From: Rhynchopus sp. YZ270_cl-10
Lineage: Eukaryota > Euglenozoa > Diplonemea > Diplonemida > Diplonemidae
Assembly: GCA_964035575.1 (NCBI GenBank)
Contig: OZ037845.1
Span: 992,001 to 1,056,000, forward strand
Reading direction: 5' to 3'
DNA: 64,000 nt
Shown here: one piece after another, positions 1 through 8,243 of the stretch
Layout: each line of letters begins with the position of its first letter
Numbering within the stretch: position 1 is the stretch's first letter
Translations under genes and position numbers: made by a program
The notes under the pieces: model-generated
The model's database searches: none
The model's input: only the letters and a program-made list of their open reading frames with translations
Told to the model about the DNA's origin: nothing

Positions 1-88
1 ACCTGGGTACCTGGGTACCTGGGTACCTGGGTACCTGGGTACCTGGGTACCTGGGTACCTGGGTACCTGGGTACCTGGGCACCTGGGT
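1..88. repeat. 8-bp tandem repeat ACCTGGGT
   Basis: About 11 nearly perfect head-to-tail copies of the 8-mer ACCTGGGT run from the window edge to about position 88. Each junction makes the palindrome GGTACC. The array continues off the left edge, so its full size is unknown. No coding potential is seen. Confidence 0.95.
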
Positions 89-94
89 GTGCCT

Positions 95-229
95 GTCGGA
101 CCCCAGGGTCCGGCAGTCGGACTCAGGGGTCCGACTGTGAGTCCGACAGTCGGACCCCTGAGTCCGACTGTCGGACTCAGGGGGTCCGACTGTCGGACCC
201 CCTCGGACTCCGACAAAAGGGTCCGACAT
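95..229. repeat. Cluster of short inverted repeats (GTCCGAC / GTCGGAC)
   Basis: The heptamer GTCCGAC and its complement GTCGGAC alternate with CCCCTGAG/CTCAGGGG many times in 135 bp. Single strands could therefore fold in several ways. It follows directly on the 8-bp array, and a poly-A run follows it at about 257-274. It looks like non-coding repetitive DNA. Confidence 0.85.
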
Positions 230-274
230 TTCCAGGACAGACTGCACCGTGCAAGCAAAAAAAAAAAAAAAAAA

Positions 275-490
275 ACGGTAACTTAAGTTAACTTACGTGA
301 CTTAAGTTGGTAACTTAAGCTGTTTTTTAAAAATAAAAACTTAAGTTACGTTTTTTTTCTAAAAAAACTTAAGTTTTTTTTTCGAAAACCTAAGTTTTTT
401 AATTTAAGTTTTTTTTTTTAGTAGCTTAAGTCGCCTAAATTTTCCGGAGGATTTCGGAGAAAACTTAAGTTTTTTTTTTAACTTAAGTTA
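275..490. repeat. AT-rich block with recurrent palindrome AACTTAAGTT
   Basis: The palindrome AACTTAAGTT and shorter cores (CTTAAG) recur many times between runs of T and A. From 491 to about 791 I see only AT-rich, T-tract DNA with no supported gene; this is the 3' flank of the leftward gene that ends at 792. Confidence 0.8.
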
Positions 491-791
491 CACAGCCATG
501 ATAGATCTCAGATATTTGCCTTTTTTTTTTTTTACTCGTGCAAAACTGTGTAATGAACTAATCTCTGTCGAACACAACTAGAATGGTGGGTTTGTGTGTT
601 ATTTATGTCTGAGTGTGGTGTTGGTACGATGGATAAGGAGGAATACAAAGAAAAACATGGGTGGGTGGTAACTATTTTTTTTTTCTGCTGTAGTTTTTTT
701 TTTAACCCACCAACGCCAGAGAGTTGACAGACATAAGTACCCAGGTTTTAAGTGGAGACGTAATTTGCGAGACCTGAGAGATCACCCGAAC

Positions 792-2341
792 CTAATGCCT
801 GCCCCTGCCTCCTCCTCCTCCGCCTCCTCCGCCTCCTCTTCCTCCTCCGCCTCCTCCTCCGCCTCCTCTTCCTCCTCCTCTTCCTCCTCCGCCTCCTCCT
901 CCTCCTCCTCCTCCTCCTCTTCTTCTTCTTCTTCTTCTTCTTCTTCTTCTTCTTCTTCCTCCTCCGTCTCCTCCACCTCCCGCTTCTGACCCTCCTCCAC
1001 TCACTGCACACGAAGTTAGAGATGGAGGTTGGACTGTGGACAAATCCACAGACGTGTCACTTGGTGCCTGTTCTCCTTCCGGTGGTGATGCAGGGGGCGT
1101 CACATTCTTCACCCACTCTTCTATCGCTTTAGAACTGATCCTGACGGTAGTGCTGTCTTCTTTCAACATGTCCACAGATGTCACCACCTCTCCCTTCGGT
1201 GTCAGCAGGCTCTTGTTTAATACACAGTGCAGGAAGTGGGAATGTAATACTCGTCTATGAGGTTTGCGGGTGAATGTGACAGTCTTCCCATGATGTGGAC
1301 CACCTATAACAACAAACTTTGTCATTGTATCGTCATCTTCGACATGCAAAAACGACATTATCTTCCTGTCAAATAAAGCATGACACTTCCAGGTACTCGG
1401 AGGGTCGCTCACTCTGTACGAATCCCTCGTGCCACAAAGGAAAAGGAAATTGTTTTTTCCATAATAATCCACCCGTAAAGTTTCGGCATCCTTCTCCCGG
1501 ACAATGATGTGTGCTTTAGAGATCTCTTCCTTCACACCGCACACTTCGCATGGAGTCACAGCTACGGACCTCCATGCCGTTATCTGACTTGCTTTCTTGC
1601 TGGCAGTGCGATCTTCGTTAAATATAGTGGGATCTGTCCCAACTACATTCCCTAGTGCAGCTTCCATCGCCAACACCTTCTCCCTCTGCGCATCCTTCAA
1701 CGTCTCGCGCGCCGTCTCCAGCTGCCTCTGCACGCTCTGTAAGTGTGTGGAAAGTGAATGTGCAAAACCAGAAAACAACAAAATAACAACAAAGTTGCAC
1801 CACACTGTGCATCTCCAGTGCCGACTTTGCAACCCCAACACACACATGTTGCGAATGGGTCATGCTACAAAAATAAAATAAAAATGGGTGCGGAAAGCAA
1901 GTAGACCACTCGCCGTACCTCCAAAAGGTCCGAGGTTCCCTACGCCACACAGACAGTACAACCACATGTAATGACTCAACTCAAAGGTTAAGTGAATAGA
2001 AACTACAAAGAGTTCTACACGACACACACATGTTGCGAATGGGTCATGCTAGAATAATAAAATAAGAATGGGTGTGGAAAGCAAGGGTTACATACCTCCA
2101 GCTGCTTCTCTAGCTTGGCGTAAGCCTCAATGAGCCTGGTGTACGGCGGCTTGCAATCAGCTTCGTTCCAGGGATCGAAACCCGCGCGTGGGATAATTTT
2201 TTGCAGTGCATCAGGCGTGTATGTTTGAAGATCAGTAATGGCATTGATCTGCTTCTGCAGCTTGTCCTTTTCTTTCTGCAGGCCCGCCACTGTCTCATCG
2301 GCTTCGACTTCAGGAGGCAAGTTACTGCCACCACCAGACAT
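792..2341 (-). CDS. HNH-type nuclease-like protein, two exons
   Basis: I read two exons: 2341-2096, a 359-bp intron (2095-1737), then 1736-792. The donor is GTATGT, the acceptor is TTACAG and both are phase 0, giving 396 residues. Splicing joins two halves of one coiled coil (KLEKQLE to SVQRQLE), which supports the model. After the coiled coil a CxxC (CEVCG), an AHI, an FLCGTR segment and CHALFD resemble a zinc-bound HNH endonuclease fold, as in prokaryotic and mobile-element HNH proteins. The C-terminus is an Arg/Gly tract encoded by a (TCC/GCC)n microsatellite. The start is the first ATG of the open frame. It could be a host gene or cargo of the neighbouring virus-like element; base composition does not decide. 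Nuclease activity is inferred from motif spacing only. Confidence 0.6.
808..970. repeat. (TCC/TTC)n trinucleotide microsatellite
   Basis: A 160-bp run of TCC, GCC and TTC triplets. On the - strand it encodes the Arg/Gly-rich tail of the HNH-type protein. In other frames it gives poly-Ser or poly-Glu open frames, which I regard as artefacts. Confidence 0.95.
1838..2100. repeat. About 80-bp direct duplication inside and across the 5' end of the intron
   Basis: The segments 1838-1923 and 2022-2100 match over roughly 75-80 bp (shared core ATGTTGCGAATGGGTCATGCT, then AT-rich DNA, then GTGGAAAGCAAG, then TACCTCC). The right copy carries the functional-looking donor GTATGT on the - strand; the left copy has GTACGG at the same place. 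The duplication therefore copied the exon end and intron start. Confidence 0.85.
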
Positions 2342-2585
2342 ACTTGGGGAAGGGGAGGGGAGGGGAGGGGGATGTGTGGGAGGGAGAGAGAGAGAGGTGT
2401 TTATCCTGTTGTGATATAGAGTAGGTTAGTTGGCGGGAGGAGGTTACGGGGCCAATAAAAAAAAATAAAGAGAGGAGGTACGTTTGTTTTGACACATCGA
2501 TATTTATACACAAAGATAGACAGACAGTACAACTCTTCACAAAGAAGGATGTAGCAGACGTAAGCCTGGCCTGACAAGATAAAGA

Positions 2586-2783
2586 CTACCGTTTGACAAC
2601 CACATTAGGGTTACCAACACATTTGCTTCTACAACACATCACCGTCACTATCTTGCTCCCAACACTACCACCGGAACTGACGTCTCGGGCTGAAGTCCCT
2701 CGAGGAACCTTCGGTTCTGAGTCTCGGGCCTTGTTAGACGCAGGAGCACTATCGTTTTTCGAAGTTGTTGTTTTGTCAGACAT
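2586..2783 (-). CDS. Small Ser/Lys-rich protein of the virus-like element
   Basis: A 65-residue frame starts at MSDKTTTSKND and lies 13 bp downstream of the ATPase stop in the same orientation. The N-terminal half is polar and low in complexity; the C-terminal part has a CC-x3-C arrangement. No family recognised. Its tight spacing to the ATPase is the main support for its being real. Confidence 0.4.
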   Translation of the reverse strand: MSDKTTTSKNDSAPASNKARDSEPKVPRGTSARDVSSGGSVGSKIVTVMCCRSKCVGNPNVVVKR

Positions 2784-2796
2784 GTCTTTTCTCTTA

Positions 2797-3537
2797 TCAT
2801 CCCGGAAATACAATCTCATCAAAGTTCCGACGATACTTTAGTTCAGGAACAATAGGCTGGTTATCGATCATGACGAAGTTGTACCGGGGCAGACCATCAA
2901 ACAAACTGTTGAACTCATCAGGCTCAAGGTCACTGCACGACGTCGCTATCATCCGTCTCTCCTTCTTGTTGAGGTTGAACAGGAGGAAGCAGCTGCAGTT
3001 CTGTCGGATAGCCTTTGGGGTGTCGTAGAAGCTCTGACTCAAGTACACTGGTGAGATGTTGCGATGCCGTCCACGTACATACAGGTCGATGAAGTCTCTC
3101 TGTTTCTTCTCCATCACAATGTCATCCAACAACACAAGGTTCTTCTGATTGGGGTCAAGGTCCTCTACATCAAACTCATCCGCACTGTCGAAGAACTCTG
3201 CTGTTGGCTTCAAGGCTTCTAAGGTCTCCTCGATCTTCTCCTCACTCACCTTCTTCTTCTTAAGCTCCCGTTCCAGATCACTCCGTATCGTCTCGTCTAT
3301 GCCTGCAAAGTGCTCCATCATCACCTGGTAGATCTTTTGGTGTAGTGTTGTGCTGATGACAAAGACCCTGTCAAACGGTAACTTCAACTCCTTGTTCATT
3401 AGCATGTTCCCCATCACCGTACTCTTACCACACCCAGAAGATCCGACAGACAACATCCTGAACGGCCATGACGGAAGAAGCTTTGAGTGTTTATCATCCT
3501 CAGGTGCATCATTCTTCGTAACGTAATTGTGTATCAT
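2797..3537 (-). CDS. FtsK/HerA-family genome-packaging ATPase of the virus-like element
   Basis: A 246-residue P-loop ATPase. Walker A is GSSGCGKST at residues 32-40, and Walker B is LVLLDD at about 134-139, followed by a sensor-like SQSFYDTPKAIRQN segment. This layout matches the A32-like packaging ATPases of Polintons, virophages and large DNA viruses, which drive DNA into capsids. I chose the ATG at 3537 because the upstream frame lacks family similarity and because the divergent neighbour starts only 13 bp away. A charged helical insert (about residues 80-125) lies between the Walker motifs. Confidence 0.85.
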   Translation of the reverse strand: MIHNYVTKNDAPEDDKHSKLLPSWPFRMLSVGSSGCGKSTVMGNMLMNKELKLPFDRVFVISTTLHQKIYQVMMEHFAGIDETIRSDLERELKKKKVSEEKIEETLEALKPTAEFFDSADEFDVEDLDPNQKNLVLLDDIVMEKKQRDFIDLYVRGRHRNISPVYLSQSFYDTPKAIRQNCSCFLLFNLNKKERRMIATSCSDLEPDEFNSLFDGLPRYNFVMIDNQPIVPELKYRRNFDEIVFPG

Positions 3538-3550
3538 TTTCAATAAGAAA

Positions 3551-4231
3551 ATGCAAGTGAACAACACATCAAGTCTCGAGAAACTACTTCTTGATATAGA
3601 TAGACTGAAGGACTCCATAGCACACCAACGCTCTGATGCTCTCAATGAACAAGAACAAGAAACCCTGAAGGAACCCCCGCCGATCAAGACTTCAGATGAA
3701 GGACTGCAGACCGATAACTTCTTAACATCCCTTATCACATCACCACCAGACCAACCGATAACAACCTGGGGTGCTTCAGACCAGACATCATTCCTAGAAG
3801 CTTTATCACATACGGATACGGGTAGTATGCAGACCCCGAATATGGGGCCGACTGTGAATTTGACCCCGAATATGGGACCCTTCACTGCTGATATTCAACC
3901 TGCTCTATCTCAGACAGGTAGTATGCAGACAGGCATGACTCCAAATATAGACTGGGGAGCTGTAGAAAATAGGACAGCTCTGTTGAATGAAAAAGGGAAT
4001 AAAGGGAAGGGTATGGGTAGAGGGAGAGGTAAAAAGGCTGGGAGTGGAGTGTATCAAATGGACACCAATGGTGCAATGAATAGACTGATGCTGTTGATAG
4101 GAGGAAAGAAGGCAGGGAACACAAGTCAAGCTATAAAACAAGAAGCAGCCACTATCCTTGACTGGCTTCTCAACAACAACAAGATAAACGTAGATGAACA
4201 TAAACTTCTCACACAAGAAGTCAACTCCTAA
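3551..4231 (+). CDS. Unknown protein of the virus-like element
   Basis: A 226-residue frame starts 13 bp from the ATPase start on the other strand. It begins with a helical segment, then has a Pro/Thr/Gln-rich middle with repeated TPNMGP and GSMQT motifs, a basic Gly-rich stretch (GKGMGRGRGKK) and a helical C-terminus. No family recognised. The position just before the penton-like gene suggests a virion-associated role, but this is inference from synteny only. It ends TAA and the next gene starts after two bases. Confidence 0.6.
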   Translation: MQVNNTSSLEKLLLDIDRLKDSIAHQRSDALNEQEQETLKEPPPIKTSDEGLQTDNFLTSLITSPPDQPITTWGASDQTSFLEALSHTDTGSMQTPNMGPTVNLTPNMGPFTADIQPALSQTGSMQTGMTPNIDWGAVENRTALLNEKGNKGKGMGRGRGKKAGSGVYQMDTNGAMNRLMLLIGGKKAGNTSQAIKQEAATILDWLLNNNKINVDEHKLLTQEVNS

Positions 4232-4233
4232 AA

Positions 4234-4974
4234 ATGGAACAACTCTCACTCTTTGTATCCTCTGAAGGAGAAGCTCTCTCCACTGACTTCACTGTTGCCT
4301 ACAACCCTCCCATATACCTTGACGAAGGTGACAACTATGAGATAAGCCTCATCAAGAGCAGTCAGTACTACTCGTGGACCAACATCAGCCAACAGCAAGG
4401 TAACAACTTCTTTGAGTGGAGTAGTGATAACGGAGCTTCATGGGCAACAATAGTGTTCGGTGACGGGAACTATAGCATCTCTGAGATCAACGACCATATA
4501 CCTTCGGAAATCACAATAGAGCCCATCCTAGCCCTGCAGAAGATCAAGATCACCCTACCTACCAACTATCAAGTGAACTTCAGAACAGGCTCCTTCCACG
4601 GCATCTTAGGCTTTGCTGAGAACACTATCATAAGTGCAGGTGATAACATTGCACCACACGTTGCAGACATCACGAACGGAATCCAAGCAGTCGTTGTCCA
4701 CTGTGATCTAGTGAACCCGAAGTACTCCTACCACAACTCAGGTACATCAGGCACCAAGTCGCAAATCTTGTACGTTGTCAGCCCACCATCCCTTCCTCCA
4801 AGCAGTCTGTACAACGTGGTAGAACCTGGCAGCTCGTACTATGTCCCCACCAACAAGACCCAGATCAACAGCATAAGGTTCTGGCTGACGGATCAGAATG
4901 GGAAGCGCATCAACAACCAAGGAGAGAACGTCAACTATCATGTTATCATTCGTAAAGTAAAATCTTCATACTAA
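4234..4974 (+). CDS. Penton-like minor capsid protein of the virus-like element
   Basis: A 246-residue protein rich in beta-strand-type sequence. The order of motifs follows the single-jelly-roll minor capsid (penton) proteins of Polintons: an N-terminal strand region (YEISLIKSSQYYSW), GNNFFEW, GNYSISEINDHI, a strand pair, then FHGILGF and a long C-terminal half ending NYHVIIRKV. In related elements this protein fills capsid vertices. The start follows the upstream stop with the junction TAA-AA-ATG. Confidence 0.65.
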   Translation: MEQLSLFVSSEGEALSTDFTVAYNPPIYLDEGDNYEISLIKSSQYYSWTNISQQQGNNFFEWSSDNGASWATIVFGDGNYSISEINDHIPSEITIEPILALQKIKITLPTNYQVNFRTGSFHGILGFAENTIISAGDNIAPHVADITNGIQAVVVHCDLVNPKYSYHNSGTSGTKSQILYVVSPPSLPPSSLYNVVEPGSSYYVPTNKTQINSIRFWLTDQNGKRINNQGENVNYHVIIRKVKSSY

Positions 4975-4976
4975 AA

Positions 4977-5168
4977 ATGTCATCATGGTCAAATCTAGTT
5001 AGGGAACAGAGTGGCAGCCGAAGGCAGAGGAAGAGAACCTGGAGTGATTTGGTGGAGGGTAGTGGGGTAGATATGGGTCCGTCCGGAAACCCTCCTGGTA
5101 AGATTCATCCTTTTGGGGGTTTTTTGAGGTTTTTCTGCTCAAAACACCCAAACAACCCAATTTTTTGA
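4977..5168 (+). CDS. Short basic frame after the penton-like gene
   Basis: A 63-residue frame opened by the same TAA-AA-ATG junction as its upstream neighbour. The first 35 residues are Arg/Ser-rich (SRRQRKRTWSDLVEG). The later part (SGNPPGKIHPFGG) lies on one arm of the inverted repeat 5071-5117 and recurs on the opposite strand at 5869-5915. It may be the start of a longer protein that is not preserved here. Function unknown. Confidence 0.35.
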   Translation: MSSWSNLVREQSGSRRQRKRTWSDLVEGSGVDMGPSGNPPGKIHPFGGFLRFFCSKHPNNPIF

Positions 5169-5915
5169 TACCCACCATACACCTACCACCCCAGAGGGCA
5201 TATTTTGGGCATTTATTTTTGTTTATTTCCCCTCCCCCCCTTTTTACTTATATTTTTTTACGTATTTTTGGACATTTCATAAACGTGGCAATGACAGCAG
5301 TGAAGTTCACTTTTTTGTCGAGAAACACGGTAAGAATGGGTGCGACGCACACTTGGTGTCGTTTCGAACCATCTCTCTGATGATTCTTGTTGTCAGGAGA
5401 TCCTTACCGTAGGGGTCATTGTCGGTGCCCTGCGCGAGCTTCCCCACACAGAGGCCTTTGTTATCTCATTCCCTCGTACTCATACGTATCAGTGCACCCT
5501 TCTTTCCATCAATCTCTTTTCTTCTGTGTACTGCTACCCGAGCAACGGTCGTGTCATTTCAGCGTGTACTCTGACACGGAGGGAACCTTTATTTACTATG
5601 GAGTCTCCACATCCAAGGTGACCCGCAAAGCAAAAGTCCCTGGCATTGACCCAGTAGATTTGACAGAGGTCAATGAAACCTTGTCAAGGCGGCATGGCAG
5701 GATTAAGAGAAAGAGAGAAGAGATCCAGAAGAACGACAATAAAAGGCTGAAAATCTGATTAAAAAAGCGAAAATATAGCCTCAGACCCCCCCAAAAACCT
5801 ATTTTCATATCAGAATATCACCTAGATGCACTTTTTGTGGGGGACATCATCAAAAAAACCCAAAAATACCCAAAAGGATGAATCTTACCAGAGGGGTTTC
5901 CGGACGAGTCCATAT
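5071..5915. repeat. Inverted repeat arms 5071-5117 and 5869-5915
   Basis: Two 47-bp arms match in opposite orientation with about four differences (core CTGGTAAGATTCATCCTTTTGG). They bracket about 750 bp that carries no confidently assigned gene. The arrangement suggests an inverted duplication or an insertion within the virus-like element. Confidence 0.8.
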
Positions 5916-6099
5916 GGAGAAACAGCAAGAGAAGCAAGAAGAAAAAGATAACAAGAAGGTGCTTGATGTACTGGCTGACATCTCTAAGAGGCATGGTGTT
6001 GTGCTTGGGAATGGGTTGGTTACAATATAAGTGTTCTCTCTCAGCTCTGCTCCCGAGTGACTGCGTCATACACTGTCATACATATCATGCGATATGTAT
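5169..6099. other. Unresolved stretch of the virus-like element
   Basis: T-rich DNA at 5169-5290 is followed by short open segments, including a lysine/arginine-rich tail ending near 5758 (RIKRKREEIQKN) that looks like a genuine coding remnant. A leftward frame at about 5818-6069 has a strongly hydrophobic run (FFFLLLLLFLH). Nothing here can be assigned to a known Polinton gene, and the stretch looks broken. Confidence 0.5.
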
Positions 6100-6747
6100 T
6101 TAGTTTATCTCTATTCCATTCCCGGTGATCTTACCATACGCTGTCTCCCCTAAGATCTTGATGAGGAAGGTTGGTATGCTTGCTATATGCTGTACTCTGT
6201 CTATTGCACTCTTGTTGTTTGGGTCTAGTGCATGGTAGATGTTTGACCTGATTAGTTGTAGGTCTGCCTTGTGCTTCATCTTGCGTACGTCTTTCACACT
6301 CTTCCCTATCTTTCCTGCATGTTTGTACTGTAGGTCGTGTATCATCGCACTCTCGTCAAACCTACTCTTCCCTGGTGTGATTATGTCCTCCTTTGGTATC
6401 TCCTCTCCCTTCCATGCACGTTCAGCATTCTTCTCAAGGTCTTTGATTCTCTCTTCCAGCTTTGTGTTTGGTCCCATGAAGTTCGCCTTCTCGACTTGTC
6501 CTGTTTTTTCGTTCATGACTGGAAAGTGGAACTCTGTGTCTGGGAAATTCTCGTTGAGTGCCTTCACAATGTCTCCGCCCTGTTTTTCAGCTGTCGCTTC
6601 AGTGACTGATCCTTTGGCAAACCTAAACTTCTTTGTACCGCAATCAGCACACTTGCTCTTCACACCTCGACGTCCATTCTTTGTTGTTGTCTCCTCTTCA
6701 TCAACATTTGTGGTCTTGGTTCTGCACTTCACACAATATGAGGTCAT
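6100..6747 (-). CDS. PLA2-domain (parvovirus VP1-like) protein of the virus-like element
   Basis: A 215-residue protein. The N-terminus has two CxxC pairs (YCVKC, CADCG), a zinc-ribbon-like module also found in viral small proteins. The middle matches the phospholipase A2-like domain of parvovirus VP1: FMGPNTKLEERI, then IHDLQY with the catalytic-type HD pair, then a KADLQLI helix. In parvoviruses and adintovirus-like elements this domain lets incoming virions cross endosomal membranes. It overlaps the protease stop by four bases and shares its strand, so the two look co-transcribed. Confidence 0.7.
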   Translation of the reverse strand: MTSYCVKCRTKTTNVDEEETTTKNGRRGVKSKCADCGTKKFRFAKGSVTEATAEKQGGDIVKALNENFPDTEFHFPVMNEKTGQVEKANFMGPNTKLEERIKDLEKNAERAWKGEEIPKEDIITPGKSRFDESAMIHDLQYKHAGKIGKSVKDVRKMKHKADLQLIRSNIYHALDPNNKSAIDRVQHIASIPTFLIKILGETAYGKITGNGIEIN

Positions 6748-7130
6748 TTTGATATGTCGAACACATCCTCAAGAAGTACACGTTCATTCTCTTTTGTATC
6801 GTTCCCGAAGATCCCGTGTGTCATAGCGTAGAAGCCTTCGTACTTGTCCTCATACTTGTGCATGAACTTGAAGAACAAACACACAAAGTAGCCGCATAGT
6901 GTAGAAGAGACATCCTGTATTTGATTGGTGTTGTATGTGAGGGGTTTGTAGTTTGTTGTCAATTCTTGGGGAGGGGGTAAACCAAGTGGGTCAAAGTAGA
7001 TAGTCTGAGGTCCTTTGGACCCCTTGTCATGAAGGAAACCTACCCAATGTGTTCCTTTGCCTTCTCTCTCATCTAAGTTTATCAGGTACAACCCATTCAT
7101 GTTGTCTGTGATCTCATCTCTCATAACCAT
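6744..7130 (-). CDS. Adenain-type maturation cysteine protease of the virus-like element
   Basis: 128 residues from the first ATG, with the adenain/Ulp1 (C5/C48) catalytic order His-Asp-Cys: GTHWVGF (His28), IYFDPLG (Asp47) and SSTLCGYF (Cys79). Such proteases cleave capsid precursors in adenoviruses, virophages and Polintons. The open frame continues upstream of this ATG with family-like sequence (LRDDEILDW), so the real N-terminus may lie further right. The segment 7131-7275 also contains several copies of ACCTTCGGTCCC-like sequence. Confidence 0.8.
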   Translation of the reverse strand: MVMRDEITDNMNGLYLINLDEREGKGTHWVGFLHDKGSKGPQTIYFDPLGLPPPQELTTNYKPLTYNTNQIQDVSSTLCGYFVCLFFKFMHKYEDKYEGFYAMTHGIFGNDTKENERVLLEDVFDISK

Positions 7131-7276
7131 ACCTTGAGGCTCGACGGTTTCACCCTCACGAAGGAACCTTCGGTCCCCCAGATCTATACCCTGATCTCTA
7201 CACCAGTCTAGGATCTCATCATCTCGAAGAGGGTCTAGGGCTTTGCCCTCTCGAGGGGACCTTCGGTCCCTGGGTT

Positions 7277-7687
7277 CTATTGACCCTGTTTTTTTAACCT
7301 CGTTCCAGGTGCTATCAGACCACGCCCATTCACCTTCCTGTCGATGTACTTCCCTGCTGTGTTACCAAGCTTACTCCCAAGTGAACCGGCAAGTGCACTT
7401 GCTCCTGCTGCCAACAACGGTATCAAGAATTGGAAGAACCCTCCTTCCTTCCTGTCGCCTCCAATGAACTTCAGCTGGGGTTGACTTAAGGTGACACGTG
7501 ATGAACCCTTCTCCTTGACCTTCTCCTTCTGCTTTGGTGTTAATGGTAGTGGATACCGTTTGATACCGGTTGCATGCAACGTGACTGACACTGTCTTGCT
7601 CTTCCCACCTAAGGCATCTGCAATCCTCTGCATGTCGACAGGCGATACGTACACTGGCGTCTTCTGATATTTACTTGTAGTGACCAT
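7277..7687 (-). CDS. Small core/membrane-active-like protein of the virus-like element
   Basis: 136 residues starting at MVTTSKYQKT. The N-terminal half is basic; the centre has a hydrophobic alanine/glycine segment (FFQFLIPLLAAGASALAG) and the tail is basic again. This pattern recalls the small pX/pVI-like core or membrane-lytic proteins encoded beside the protease in Polintons and adenovirus-like elements, but similarity is by layout only. Its start lies 19 bp from the integrase start on the other strand, so a shared divergent promoter is likely. Confidence 0.55.
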   Translation of the reverse strand: MVTTSKYQKTPVYVSPVDMQRIADALGGKSKTVSVTLHATGIKRYPLPLTPKQKEKVKEKGSSRVTLSQPQLKFIGGDRKEGGFFQFLIPLLAAGASALAGSLGSKLGNTAGKYIDRKVNGRGLIAPGTRLKKQGQ

Positions 7688-7706
7688 TTTTGTGTATAAG
7701 AGACAA

Positions 7707-8243
7707 ATGAGTTCGAATGAATTGAATATAAGAGTAAACTTGAACAAACTATGGAGAGACTCTGGGTATATCACTGATCCTGCGAGGTTGTTTGACTTTC
7801 AGTTCGCAGATGGTGGAGCAGATACTCAGGGACCACAAGAAAAATATACCCTTGATGAGATAGAGGACTACATACATAAGCAGAAGGCGTATCAGCTGTT
7901 CAGGAAGAAACCAAGCAAGCTGTCGGGTCACATCACAGCCTTCGAGATCAACGACGTTATGCAGATGGACCTTCTTGACTTCCAGAAGCTCAGGACAAGA
8001 AACAAAGGCTACTCATGGATCCTGAACTTGATAGACGTCTTTAGTAGAAAGTTGTACACCAGACCCCTGAAGAACAAGACCATGGGCACTGTCAAAGAGG
8101 CCTTCTCAGATATACAGACAGATCGCAAGAACCTCCCTCGCACAATCATGAGTGACAACGGCTTAGAATTCAACAACACCATGGTAAAGCAAGTCTTCAG
8201 TGCACACAGCATAGAGCATCAGATGAATGAGGTTGCAGAAGAC
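7707..8243 (+). CDS. Retroviral-type (RVE) integrase of the virus-like element, abutting the satellite
   Basis: The frame from the ATG at 7707 shows the DDE integrase core typical of Polintons: MQMDLLDF, then NLIDVFSRK, then TIMSDNGLEFNN. An N-terminal region with a helical EIEDYIHKQ segment precedes it. In Polintons the integrase inserts the linear element and makes 6-bp target duplications. The recognisable sequence ends where the 14-bp satellite begins, so only the part up to 8243 is present in this window. Confidence 0.8.

Larger units (their letters stand above)
2586..8243. mobile_element. Fossil Polinton/Maverick-like virus-like element (incomplete)
   Basis: A compact gene block holds, in order: a small protein (-), packaging ATPase (-), an unknown protein (+), penton-like minor capsid (+), a short frame (+), an unresolved stretch, a PLA2-domain protein (-), adenain-type protease (-), a small core-like protein (-) and a retroviral-type integrase (+). 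This set is the hallmark of Polintons and adintovirus-like elements. Spacing is virus-like: 13 bp between the divergent starts near 3540, 19 bp near 7697, and 2 bp between stop and start at 4231 and 4974. No type-B DNA polymerase or major capsid was recognised, and the integrase side runs into the satellite, so the copy is incomplete here and looks broken by at least one rearrangement. Most frames are intact, which suggests a fairly young insertion. The left boundary is uncertain; the HNH gene might belong to it. Confidence 0.8.

Noticed and set aside
748-1011. Poly-Ser, poly-Glu and poly-Arg/Lys proteins
   Set aside because: These are frame shadows of the (TCC/TTC)n microsatellite within the HNH-type gene.
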